Assembly (NCBI GenBank): GCA_036583965.1 | Contig: JAZBQD010000502.1 | Coordinates: forward strand, 1 to 64,000 | Length of the DNA stretch: 64,000 bases | Source of the DNA: Prunella strophiata | Lineage: Eukaryota > Chordata > Aves > Passeriformes > Prunellidae | Direction of reading: 5' to 3' | Shown: one piece after another, positions 24,230-33,660 of the stretch | Layout: each line of letters starts with the position of its first letter | Position numbering within the stretch: position 1 is the stretch's first letter | Translations under genes and position numbers: made by a program | Notes under the pieces: model-generated | The model's input: the letters and a program-made list of their open reading frames with translations, nothing else | Told to the model about the DNA's origin: nothing | Database searches by the model: none

Positions 24230-25447
24230 ACGTTTCCTTCCACTAAAAATCCAGGAAGTGAACAATGAGCCCTGATGTGAGAAACAAAATATGGATTAGT
24301 TCTATATTGTAAAGTTGTAGAAAGACATGAAAGCCAACAATATAAAGTGTCATTACTAACATCCTTTAGAAGTGATCCTTCTAGTCTTTTAACCCCATTA
24401 GCAACAGAAGCAGAATCTGTAATTAAATTAAAAGGTTGTGGAAAGAGCTGAAAAGTCTGAACCACAGCAACAAGCTCAACAATCTGAGGAGATCCTTCTA
24501 CTATTTGAATATCTGATTCTTAAGCTTTAGTTGTTTAGTTCAACCAAGTTACAACTGATTTGTGATTTTTGCTAGATCCATCAGTGAAGAGAGTTACTGC
24601 GTTTAAAGGTTCTTCACTTAACATAGGTTTCTCTCTAAAACTCAATTTTTCTTGTAATTTGTGAGCCAGAAAAGGAATGGAACAAATACCTGGAAAATTT
24701 AAGAATGTGAGACATTAGTTTCAAAGAATGGTTGCTTAGTTAGCTAAAGTAGAAAGATAAGCTTTTGTTTAGAAGTAACAGAGTGAGGAAGATGCTTTTT
24801 ACTTGCTCATTTCTGGAGACTCCTCCCCAAAAGGGACCCCCGACCCATTTCAGGAAACAAACTACCCATGCTTAATAGCCTTTTTTCCAATTTGCATGAG
24901 AAGTGGGGCAGAGGAAGTGACAGGGGTATGAATATGCATTTGTATTTTGTATATTCAACACTTTTGTAAATACAAGGCTTTGTAATAATCGATAAAGATA
25001 AAACTCCTAGTGTGGGTTGGGAATGATCCCACGCATTACCCGGTGCTGCAATAAACATACGCTTTCTAACTTTATATTGTTAGAGAGTCTTTGTCTATCA
25101 TAGTTAAATATAGATATTAGATCTACATTCATATTTTAGTAATTCAAATGCATATTGTAAATCATCAGAATTTTGCATTGCCTAATCAAGACAGAATTTT
25201 TTCAGTGGTAAATACACAACTGCAAATTCTTGACCTGCTAAACTTAACAATCTTGTTTTAGCTTTATTTCCAATTAATGCTATAATCTCTAAAATTATAA
25301 AAATAGTCTTTGGAAACCTGTAGGGAAGAAAAACCCATTCTATTATCAATGAAAGATCTCTCTCAGAAGGGTCCCATTGAAAAATGAGACTATAAAGTTT
25401 TAATTTTTAAACAAGGAAGTCAAGGTTGAAGAGGTCATGAAGAAACC
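24230..25447 (-). pseudogene. pol: ERV pol: RT tail and RNase H region
   Basis: After the LTR block, pol resumes in the connection region (DPSERDLSLIIEWVFLP near 25,370), then LLSLAGQEFAVVYLPLKK. Near 24,430-24,250 an RNase H end appears (ITDSASVANGVKRLEG, then FVSHIRAH). Several stops and frameshifts intervene. Confidence 0.7.
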
Positions 25448-26233
25448 TGTAGCAGTTTGATGTTTTCTTGTGCATTGTGAACACTCGTGAATTCCAGGGA
25501 CCTTTCGTGGGTGTGATGTTGTGAGAGCAGGCTGCAGCCACGGGGTGGAGATTCACTGGCCAGCAGCACCCTTGGTGGCCGGAGGGCTCACACGAGAATG
25601 GTCGCCCCCGATCTCAGCCGAGACCTTTCACGGTGGCAGTGATTCCTGATGAGTGGGAGACACATCAGGAGCTCAACACGAGGAATCCAAAGTAAAGGAA
25701 ACAGGAAAAGGCCACTTCCCTGAGTCTCCAAGTAAAGCCTATTTCCCGAAGGGGGTCAGAAGCAAATGACAAAGAAAGAGGGATCCAGCTAGCATTTTTA
25801 AAGAAGGAAGTGTGCACGGGGTGGATACAACTCATAGCCAATGACGTGATCTTAGGGGAGTGTTACATCATATAACTTAACCAATAGGGAGCACTCAGGG
25901 GAGGGAAGAAGCCTTCCAAGCCAATAAATCATCAAAGCAGGGCTGACTGGCAAGGAACATTCTGGAACATAGGGGGAGTGACAACAGTAACTGACAGGGG
26001 CAAGGGGTAGGGTGACCAGGAGTGACGGGGACTTAAAAGGGAACGAGGGGAGGAACAGGGAGATTGACACGGTGATGGGCAGACAAGTGGCTGGAAAACT
26101 CTGGGGTAAACAATTTAGGAATGAACCATTTGAGGGAACAGAATGGGGTACATGGGATAAACCATTACAACTAACTTAACATAGAAAGTCTAACTTTCAC
26201 ATTAAAGCAATAACGAAACACCAAACCACCACA
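25448..26233 (-). mobile_element. Solo LTR inserted in the provirus pol gene
   Basis: A 786-base block that on the minus strand starts TGTGGTGGTTTGG and ends AAACTGCTACA. It has CCAAT-like and TTTAAAAATG promoter-like sequence in its middle and GC-rich U5-like sequence after it. It differs from both LTRs of the provirus. Pol sequence on either side is not contiguous and no target duplication is visible, so an insertion followed by deletion, or a recombination, is likely. Confidence 0.65.
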
Positions 26234-26370
26234 TGATGTGACCTTGCTGTAATTGCTCCTTTACCAATCTTTTAAGGATATTTAATTTTTTCTTTGTTAA
26301 AGGCCATTGATCAATCCATACAGGATGATCAGTTTTCCAGTTCAGCTTTAAAGTGGTAGGTTTTGATGTG
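26234..26370 (-). pseudogene. pol: ERV reverse transcriptase start
   Basis: Encodes [20 protein letters not shown] and a following helix ending QGHI, homologous to the RT start of the remnant at 15,000. It is broken at 26,233 by the LTR block; the polymerase palm with the catalytic aspartates is absent. Confidence 0.75.
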
Positions 26371-26579
26371 GTTTCCATCACAGGCCCACTTCTACTTTTG
26401 CTCCTTATTGGGACAGGATGTGTCTCCCCCAGATGAGGCTTCTGAGAGGCTTCTGCACAACAAAAGGACATACCATTGCTGTCCTTCCTTCAGGACCTCT
26501 AATGTTAATCATGGATGCACTTTGCAAACACAGAGTAGCACCTCCAATCCCCGTGAGGAAACCTGCAGGAGCTACCAAA

Positions 26580-26780
26580 TCCCAATCGCTGGGCTAAAAC
26601 GTGAGAAATCACAGTGACATCTGACCAGTATCAGGCATGCCTGTAATGTAAATCGCTTTACCACAGTGAGTCAGGCTGCAAGTCAGTTTTGGTTGGTTGT
26701 GGTCTAAACATTGCACCCAAAAGACCTCAGGACCTGAGGTTCCAAATGGCACAGACATAGTTGAATATTTTTTTGCTTGG
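26580..26780 (-). pseudogene. pro: ERV protease fragment
   Basis: Contains a D-T-G active-site triad (GMPDTG, near 26,620-26,640 on the minus strand), followed one frame away by VTVISHVLAQRLGFG-like sequence. A single-base slip separates the two parts, so the enzyme could not be made. Confidence 0.6.
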
Positions 26781-27173
26781 GTGTATTCACGGGTAAAAGA
26801 AATGCAAGAGCTATAGGTGTTTTTGGTGGAATTTCCATAGGAACATTAAATGCAAGAGCTAAAATGCTGGCCTTGCCTAGTAATCAAAAGATCTTGTCTT
26901 TGTTGAAAAAACTAATAATTCCAGTAGGAACTGCTTTCATAACATAAAATTTTTAAAAGGTGTATCAGTTTTGAGGAGGCCAATTCAAACCTTGTACCAC
27001 AGGGTATTGAGCTGGGACCATTTGAGGAATGGTTGACTGAGGGATAAATGATTGAGATACCAATACCATTTGACTGGGTAATTGACTGTAAGGAAGTACC
27101 ACTACTTGTGTCGAGGCTACAGTGGTAATCCATGCTCTTTTTTGAGTTTAACGACAAAGGTTTGCCATCAATG

Positions 27174-27359
27174 TTAAATTGAGAACGATAATACTTTAGA
27201 AAGATGCTTCCCTTTCCAACACTGAGGGCAAAGAGAAAGTTGTTTAGGTTGGATTGTTTTTGTAGGACAATCCCTTTTCATGTGTCCTGGTTTGCCACAA
27301 GCAAAGCAACAAGCCTTTTTATCAGAGTCCAACTGTACTAGTACCAACAGATTTTTCAA
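27174..27359 (-). pseudogene. gag: ERV nucleocapsid zinc knuckles
   Basis: Contains an intact CCHC knuckle, CFACGKPGHMKRDC, and a second, incomplete one beginning CPQCWKGKH. These motifs package retroviral RNA. The frame ends at a stop shortly after. Confidence 0.8.
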
Positions 27360-27379
27360 AAACTTTTGTTTGTTTTTCT

Positions 27380-28613
27380 AGGGCTTTTTTAAGCTTTTCC
27401 AATTTTTGTCCCAAATTTTCTCCCAAAGCTTTTCCAAACCTTTCTTGAGATTCTGCAATCTGCTTTCCAAAAGCATTGACTTGTACATTAGCAATATGTT
27501 GTGGAGAGGTGAGCTTACTGCAAGCTAGTTAGCATCTGTGTTACAGTTGGAGGCTGATCAGGTAAAGTTAAAATAATTGTTTTACATTCTTCTTACAAGT
27601 TCTTTGATATCACTGTAAGAAAGAGTTTTTTACTGTGGATTTTACATCATTACAATGAAGACAAGGAACTGTTAATTTGAATGCAAACTGTTTTCTTAAT
27701 TTTGACTAACATTAGACCAATTAGGTAGCTGAAGTGGAGAATTTACCACTGTTTTAGACTGTGTTTTGTTCTTCTCTCTCACCACTCCTGTTTCTGACAC
27801 AGAAAAACAGGGAGTGTTGTTATAGAAACCAGCTGTCCCAGGAGCTCTGCCAAGAAGAATGGGGGAAGCAGAGCTCCAGGTCGCTCACAGCCCCCGTCTT
27901 GCTGGGGGGAGCAGCTGTGGAATGTGTTATCTTAGAAATGGGAAGAAAGCCAAAGCCTGCTAATTCGCATCTCAATTCACTAAATTGGATCTTTTTAGAA
28001 TCACTGATCTTTTTAGAATCAACTTTTTGCAACTTGCACAGTTTGGGCTGCCTGCACGCTGCATATCCCGAACCTGTGGCCCTTTCCTGTGCCCCTGCCT
28101 GCGGGGACTCAGCTGGAAAACTCTCAGCTCCAAGCTGTGATCTCAGCATGCTTTTTTCCCCCCCAGCAGCGAATGAGACAGGCTTCAAGGCTTCTAAATG
28201 TCCTGTCTGTGTCTCCACGGAAACTTTCCTGAGCTCTCCCGCCGCCACCCCATTCATCTCTCTGGGCAGAGCTATCTTGTTCCTGCTCAACCCCTGGTTG
28301 CCACCCGCCACCTCTGCCCCCTGCCCGCTCCCCTGCAGGCAGAGCCAAATCCAAAGCCCCCCCACCAGCTGTAACCGGAGGCTGGGGAGCCAAAAGCAGC
28401 GGAAATCCTGGAAGAGGCTTGGGGGAGGAATCTATACGAAAAGAATTCTCAGAACTGCCCGCCTGAGCCCGATCCGAGGGAATGACTTCCTGGGAAGGGG
28501 AAACACTGGCAGGGGTGACCCCCACAGCCTTTCAGCCAGGCAAAGCGGATCCAGAGCCCCTGTTGGCAGTCCCCACCTGCATAACCTCAGAACAAGATCC
28601 GGCCGCAACTTGT
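27380..28613 (-). pseudogene. gag: ERV gag, middle region, disrupted
   Basis: Lies between matrix and nucleocapsid, where capsid is expected. Only separate short frames are open (for example 27,820-28,365 and 28,124-28,525). The GC-rich part 28,050-28,650 contrasts with the AT-rich rest of the provirus. No major-homology motif was seen, so capsid is deleted or too degraded. Confidence 0.45.
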
Positions 28614-29357
28614 TCAGAAGAGGAGCAGGGCAGAAACAGCAGCCTCTGTTTTGCAGCTTCCCCAAACTCTCATCTCCCAGACCCATTCAACCCCCAACCT
28701 CCCCAAAACACAGCCCCTGACCCCCCAAATTCTTGGAACACAACGAAAATCCTGAACGCTTTCCCTGAACTCTGGGGGTGGATGATTTCTTGGAGGAATG
28801 GGAGGATGCCCGGTCACAGCATCAGTGATGCAGGGAATCCCAGAAGAAACAGAGGACATAACTGAAGATGGAAGCTGATTTGATTCCCCCTTCCCAGGGC
28901 TGGGGATGCTGTCCACACTCCCTTGGGAAATCCCAGACATACCAGGAGAAGGGAAGGAACCCCGAACAAAACCTGAGATCCCCCCAGAGGAGGATGAAGA
29001 GCCAGCGCCAGTCGGAATTAACGTCTCAGAACCAAGTGTTCTGTTTTGGTGTTCGAGAAAGTCTCTATTATGATCATTCTGTTTAAAACTATCCAGTAAA
29101 GCTCTGGAGACAGGCATTAGTTTGACCAAAATCTCTTCCTTTTTGAGAGAGACTAGGTTATAAATTTTCCAGTTTATCTGGTCCCAGAAATCAAAGGTAA
29201 AAGCAGACTTCAAGTCTAAATTTTGAGTATTCACTTTTACCCAGAATAATAAGTCTTTTAGTTCATGTTTTGAGATGTCTAAATGTCCTTTATCCTGTAA
29301 AATTGTCTCAAGCTGGTAAAAGACGTCCCACTCTGTTTTAGATAAATGATTTCCCAT
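28614..29357 (-). pseudogene. gag: ERV gag, matrix region
   Basis: Frame starting MGNHLSKTEWDVFYQLE about 190 bases after the 5' LTR. The MGN start is a potential N-myristoylation site, as in betaretroviral matrix proteins. The first ~100 residues look like a matrix domain; afterwards the frame becomes serine/proline-rich and then loses sense in GC-rich sequence around 28,650. Capsid could not be recognised as one frame. Confidence 0.75.
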
Positions 29358-29525
29358 CTCGCTGCCCAGGAGCCCCTAAAGTTGCTACTCATTACTTACA
29401 AGGATATCAGCTACAGACAACAAAGGGGATGATCTATTCCTCCTTTTAACAGCCTGGGCCTCCAGCAATAGCACTGTCCACGGTCTTCTTTTCTATTTTT
29501 TATATTCCTCTAGTCTAAAAATCAT

Positions 29526-29544
29526 CCTCACTGAGGAGCACCAT
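29526..29544 (-). promoter_or_regulatory. Candidate primer binding site
   Basis: Just downstream of the 5' LTR the minus strand reads TGGTGCTCCTCAGTGAGG. The leading TGG fits pairing with a tRNA 3' CCA end. I could not assign the tRNA. Confidence 0.5.
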
Positions 29545-29548
29545 TTAT

Positions 29549-30115
29549 TGCTGGCCAGGGATCTATGTACAAATCACAAACAGGACAGGACTGCTGTGGA
29601 ACCCATCTCAAGGTGTTTTATTTTCCAGCATCAGTCTCATTACATGGTTATGACAATGGGAAGATGCCAGCAGCTCACATCCCTGGCAGCAGACAAAGAA
29701 ATCAATGTTACAACTTACTTTAAAATTTTTTTGACCAATCACACAAAGCAAAAGCATACTGACAGTAGTTCTATGCAACCACTGTAAGCATATGTACCTT
29801 GGTTAAAACAATGCTTGCTTATTTTGAATACAATACTTGCTTGTAAGCCTTAAAATACAATGTACAGAGCTCCATTACTCAGCTTGGAACTTCCTAATAT
29901 CTTGCTAGATATACTTTTCTGTAGCTTAGGGAATTATTCTAGCCAAGCGTTAATACACAGACCATTGTTCTTTTTGTCCTTACTTTCTAATGATCATGTA
30001 ATTTTTCTGCTGACAAATCTTATGGCTACTGCTCAGCTCTAATCGCAGTTCTGCTCTCTCTGAGGCCTGCCTTTTGCAGCTTTCCCAAAACCCTCTGATT
30101 TTAAGGATTCCCACA
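29549..30115 (-). repeat. 5' LTR of the class II provirus
   Basis: On the minus strand it starts TGTGGGAATCCTTAAAATC and ends CTGGCCAGCA. Its partner at 20,940-21,506 has the same length. Confidence 0.88.
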
Positions 30116-30615
30116 AGAAGATGCCCTTCCTTCTCACCCTGTGAATGAGCTGCACATTCCTGTTGAAACTCAGGGGTTTCTTAAAGACACAAAGTCCCAC
30201 TGATAGCTTTTTGCTGTGGTTTGGAAGTGGAGAAGGGCAATTCTCCATCCATCAGCTCCAGACTGCACTGCCTCAGGAGCACAGCCCACTCGCCAGGTTT
30301 GGCCCACTTGTGGCACTTCTACAGGAAGAAGTGCAATTCCAGCCAAAAAGGAATGAAGAGTGTGACAGACAAAACATCCTGTAGAGACCCAGGTGTTCAG
30401 CTGGGACTGTGGAGAGTTTGGGTCCTTGCCAATGGGATGTGTGTCCCCAACTGCAATCTCCTGGCCTGCAGGAGAGTCTCATTCACCTGCCAAAGCAGAG
30501 AGCTCAGGTGCTGTGTTCGGAACGGGCTCGTCGGATGCAAAGCTGTCAGAGCAATGTGAGAGCAGAGCCAGCCCAGCTGTGCCCAGGGCTGAGCCCAGCA
30601 AAGCCCTGGCAGAGC
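30116..30615. other. Spacer sequence without recognised gene
   Basis: About 500 bases of mixed-composition sequence between the provirus and the A-rich tandem module. No protein family or repeat was recognised. It does not continue the class I pol gene seen on the far side of the provirus. Confidence 0.4.
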
Positions 30616-31302
30616 CCAATTGATCCCCATTGAAATCACAAGATTTCATTTCCTTTCGGGAAGGAAACAGAAAAGAAAGACTAACAAACACTCTGGAAAG
30701 GAGATATGATCAAATGAAATACAATTGAAAAAAATCCCCAAAAAACCCCAGAAAATTGGGACACAGAGTGACTACAAGGAAATGCACTGGGATTACATAA
30801 GGTGCAGTGCAAAGGACCAAAACAGGCCAAAAGTAACCTCACAGAGTCTGCAAAAGCAGGGGAGAAAATCAAGGAGGAAGAGAGAACCTTGAGGGGAAGA
30901 TATGAGAGACAGAGCATGAAAAAAAAAAAAAAAAAAGAAAAAAAATTTTGGCCAAAGTGAAAGCCATCAAAAGGCATGGGATGCCATGAAGTGCAGGGAC
31001 ATGGAGCAAAGCTTGCCAAAATTGATCCCCATGAAAATCTTGGAAACAGTAAAGAAGGACTTGCAAACACTCTGGAAAGGAGCTATGATCAAAAGAAATG
31101 GAAATGAAGATAAAAAAAAAAAAAAGAAAATTGGGAAATTGAGTGACTACAAGGAAATGCACTTGGAGTACATAAGGTGCAGTGCAAAGGACCAAAACAT
31201 GCCAAAAGTAACCTCACAGAGTCTGCAAAAGCAGGGGAGAAAATCAAGGAAGAAGACAGGATTTTGAGGGGAAGATTTGAGAGACAGGGGAGACAGAGCA
31301 TG
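30616..31302 (+). repeat. Two tandem copies of an A-rich module
   Basis: Copy one (about 30,616-30,960) and copy two (about 31,017-31,302) share ATTGATCCCCAT, ACACTCTGGAAAGGAG, GAGTGACTACAAGGAAATGC and AAGGTGCAGTGCAAAGGACC in the same order, offset by about 400 bases. Both end in GAGACAGAGCATG followed by an A-run. The function is unknown. Confidence 0.85.
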
Positions 31303-31304
31303 GG

Positions 31305-31344
<40 letters not shown>
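31303..31344 (+). repeat. Poly(A) run
   Basis: A run of about 40 consecutive A between the A-rich module and the GC-rich PIM1-like fragment. It may be a retroposon tail or a recombination scar. Its true length is uncertain because homopolymers are error-prone in sequencing. Confidence 0.9.
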
Positions 31345-31346
<2 letters not shown>

Positions 31347-32060
31347 CTCTGCATGCCCCGCTCAGCCCACGCCCGCTCTCTCTGCACGGCTCCAGGCGGC
31401 TCCCACCCTGCCGGATCCCGGCTCCTCGCCGCCCGGCCCGGCCCAACTTGTGCCGCCGGCCCCGCCGCTCACCGGAGCGCCGTCCGCGAGCCGCGTCCCC
31501 GAGCAGACGCTGCCGAAGCCGCCGTGCCCCAGCAGCGAACCCAGCCGGTACCGCTCCTGCAGGGCCTCCTGCGCCTTCCCTGCGGGCGGGACGCGCCAGG
31601 AACGGCCCCCGACCGCGCCGGGCCGGGCATCCCCAGGCGTTCGCTCTCTGGAACGGGGCTTGGGGCCGGCGGCCGCGCTGCCGAGCGGCGGAGCTCGGGC
31701 CGGGGAAGCCGCAGCGGAGGCGGCGGCAGCGGCCGCGCCGCCTGTGTCCTCCGCGGGCCGGGACTGGAGACCGCGTCGGGTTCGGGGCCGGGGTCAGGAC
31801 AGTCGGAGCCAAAGGGAGGCGATGCCGCCCCAGCCCCAGGCACTGATGCCCGCACAGCTGCGCCACCGCCAGCACGGCCAGAGCGCGGCGGAGGCGAGAC
31901 CGCGGCGGGACGGCCGGGGCCGGGGATGGGCCGGGGGCATGGCCCGGCTCGGCAGGGGGAGAGGGAGGCTGGGGAGGGAGTGCAGGGAGGGTAGAGCACG
32001 AAAGAGACACTGAGAGTGGGTGCGGGACACCGGGAGAGGAGGAACAAGAGAAGGGAAGCA
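31345..32060 (-). promoter_or_regulatory. CpG-rich block around the PIM1-like 5' end
   Basis: Very GC-rich sequence with dense CG dinucleotides, unlike the AT-rich ERVs on its left. It covers the PIM1-like first exon and its upstream side, as a promoter CpG island would. No TATA box was identified. Whether it is active is unknown. Confidence 0.6.
31473..31940 (-). pseudogene. PIM1-like: PIM1-like kinase 5' fragment (exons 1-2)
   Basis: On the minus strand a candidate first exon starts at ATG 31,940 (MPPAHPRPRPSRRGL). An exon at 31,579-31,473 follows acceptor CCCGCAG and ends at donor GTGAGC. This exon encodes EALQERYRLGSLLGHGGFGS, containing the glycine-rich ATP loop of PIM serine/threonine kinases, and ends in DGAP, where PIM genes are split before the VAIK lysine exon. 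The remaining catalytic exons are absent: intron-like sequence runs only to the poly(T) side at 31,344. PIM1-like copies are numerous in songbirds. It is treated as a truncated pseudogene. Confidence 0.8.
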
Positions 32061-32127
32061 GAGGGTCTGTGAAATCACCGCTTTTCCGCTGCTCTTCTGC
32101 TGCTGCCGCTGCCGCTGGAGCGTTTGT

Positions 32128-33197
32128 CCGCGTGTCCGGTGTCCGTTCCCCGCGTGTCCGTTCCCCGCGTGTCCGGGTCCGTCCGTTCCCGCGTGTCCGT
32201 TCCCCGCGTGTCCGTTCCCCGCGTGTCCGTTCCCCGCGTGTCCGTGTGTCCGTTCCCCGCGTGTCCGTTCCCCGCGTGTCCGTGTGTCCGTTCCCCGCGT
32301 GTCCGTGTGTCCGTTCCCCGCGTGTCCGTTCCCCGCGTGTCCGTGTGTCCGTTCCCCGCGTGTCCGTGTGTCCGTTCCCCGCGTGTCCGTGTGTCCGTTC
32401 CCCGCGTGTCCGTGTGTCCGTTCCCCGCGTGTCCGTGTGTCCGTTCCCCGCGTGTCCGTTCCCCGCGTGTCCGTTCCCCGCGTGTCCGTTCCCCGCGTGT
32501 CCGTGTGTCCGTTCCCCGCGTGTCCGTGTGTCCGTTCCCCGCGTGTCCGTTCCCCGCGTGTCCGTTCCCCGCGTGTCCGTTCCCCGCGTGTCCGTGTGTC
32601 CGTTCCCCGCGTGTCCGTTCCCCGCGTGTCCGTGTGTCCGTTCCCCGCGTGTCCGTTCCCCGCGTGTCCGTTCCCCGCGTGTCCGTGTGTCCGTTCCCCG
32701 CGTGTCCGTGTGTCCGTTCCCCGCGTGTCCGTTCCCCGCGTGTCCGTGTGTCCGTTCCCCGCGTGTCCGTTCCCCGCGTGTCCGTTCCCCGCGTGTCCGT
32801 GTGTCCGTTCCCCGCGTGTCCGTGTGTCCGTTCCCCGCGTGTCCGTTCCCCGCGTGTCCGTGTGTCCGTTCCCCGCGTGTCCGTTCCCCGCGTGTCCGTT
32901 CCCCGCGTGTCCGTGTGTCCGTTCCCCGCGTGTCCGTTCCCCGCGTGTCCGTGTGTCCGTTCCCCGCGTGTCCGTGTGTCCGTTCCCCGCGTGTCCGTTC
33001 CCCGCGTGTCCGTGTGTCCGTTCCCCGCGTGTCCGTTCCCCGCGTGTCCGTGTGTCCGTTCCCCGCGTGTCCGTGTGTCCGTTCCCCGCGTGTCCGTGTG
33101 TCCGTTCCCCGCGTGTCCGTGTGTCCGTTCCCCGCGTGTCCGTGTGTCCGTTCCCCGCGTGTCCGTGTGTCCGTTCCCCGCGTGTCCGTTCCCCGTT
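32128..33197 (+). repeat. GC-rich minisatellite with 15- and 23-bp units
   Basis: Array of two units: short CGTGTCCGTTCCCCG (15 bp) and long, the same with an extra GTGTCCGT (23 bp). Between about 32,588 and 32,930 the order long-short-long-short-short-long recurs three times, a 114-bp higher-order unit. The array contains no stop codon in most frames, so long artificial frames appear on both strands. The minus strand carries a GGGG run in every unit. It lies just upstream of the PIM1-like fragment. Confidence 0.95.
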
Positions 33198-33199
33198 CC

Positions 33200-33660
33200 G
33201 CCCCGCGCGCCCCGGGGCAGCTCGGGCCGCTCCGCTCCGGGACCGAACCGGAGTCACGAAGCATCTCTTCTTCCAGCACCCACGCCAAAACCACCGTCTC
33301 GTTTAGCTTCTTCTTCACTAGAATGGACCTTTTATTTCCGGAAATCTTGCAGCTTGCCCCTCGTGCTCGCACGTCCGCTCCCCCCGCGCTGCGGTCTCTT
33401 CCTTAAAAGCAAAGAAAGCGATGTCCGGACTTTCCCCTGGAGCAGAGGAAAGTGCTGAACGAGGAGCCTGCCAGCGCCAGGCAGAGCAAGCCCCGTGGGA
33501 GGGCAGAACAGGACATGAGAAGGGAGAAATGCAGCCCCTGCGGGGCAGCGCTGCTCCCCGGCCGCTCGGGACAGGGAGCGGCAGCGGCGGGGCCGCGCCC
33601 GGCGCGGTGCCTTCGTCCCCAGGGCTGGTCCTGGTTTCTTGTCCGGTTCCAGGTGAAAAT
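33200..33660. other. GC-rich flank of the minisatellite
   Basis: Continuation of the CpG-rich domain on the far side of the array. Short open frames are present but none matches a known family. It may be the distal promoter side of the PIM1-like locus. Confidence 0.4.

Larger units (their letters stand above)
20940..30115 (-). mobile_element. Class II ERV provirus with paired LTRs
   Basis: Minus-strand element of 9,176 bases. Two 567-base LTRs (29,549-30,115 upstream, 20,940-21,506 downstream) both have TG...CA ends and differ at roughly 9% of positions by eye. Gene remnants follow in retroviral order: gag with a myristoylation-type start, nucleocapsid knuckles, protease, RT start, RNase H, integrase and env. 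A polypurine tract precedes the 3' LTR. All genes carry stops or frameshifts, and most of RT is replaced by another LTR. No target-site duplication was found. It is an old endogenous copy. Confidence 0.88.

Noticed and set aside
27820..28720. 319-residue plus-strand frame antisense to the ERV gag
   Set aside because: It is the complement of a GC-rich gag stretch, with no domain and no splice or start context. The minus-strand retroviral order explains the region better.
32128..33197. CRISPR-like array
   Set aside because: Units are contiguous, with no unique spacers, in a vertebrate context.
31147..33372. Open frames of 741, 487, 445, 444 and 428 residues on both strands across the minisatellite
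   Set aside because: All come from the same stop-free tandem unit read in different frames. They have no domain, and several overlap each other on both strands.
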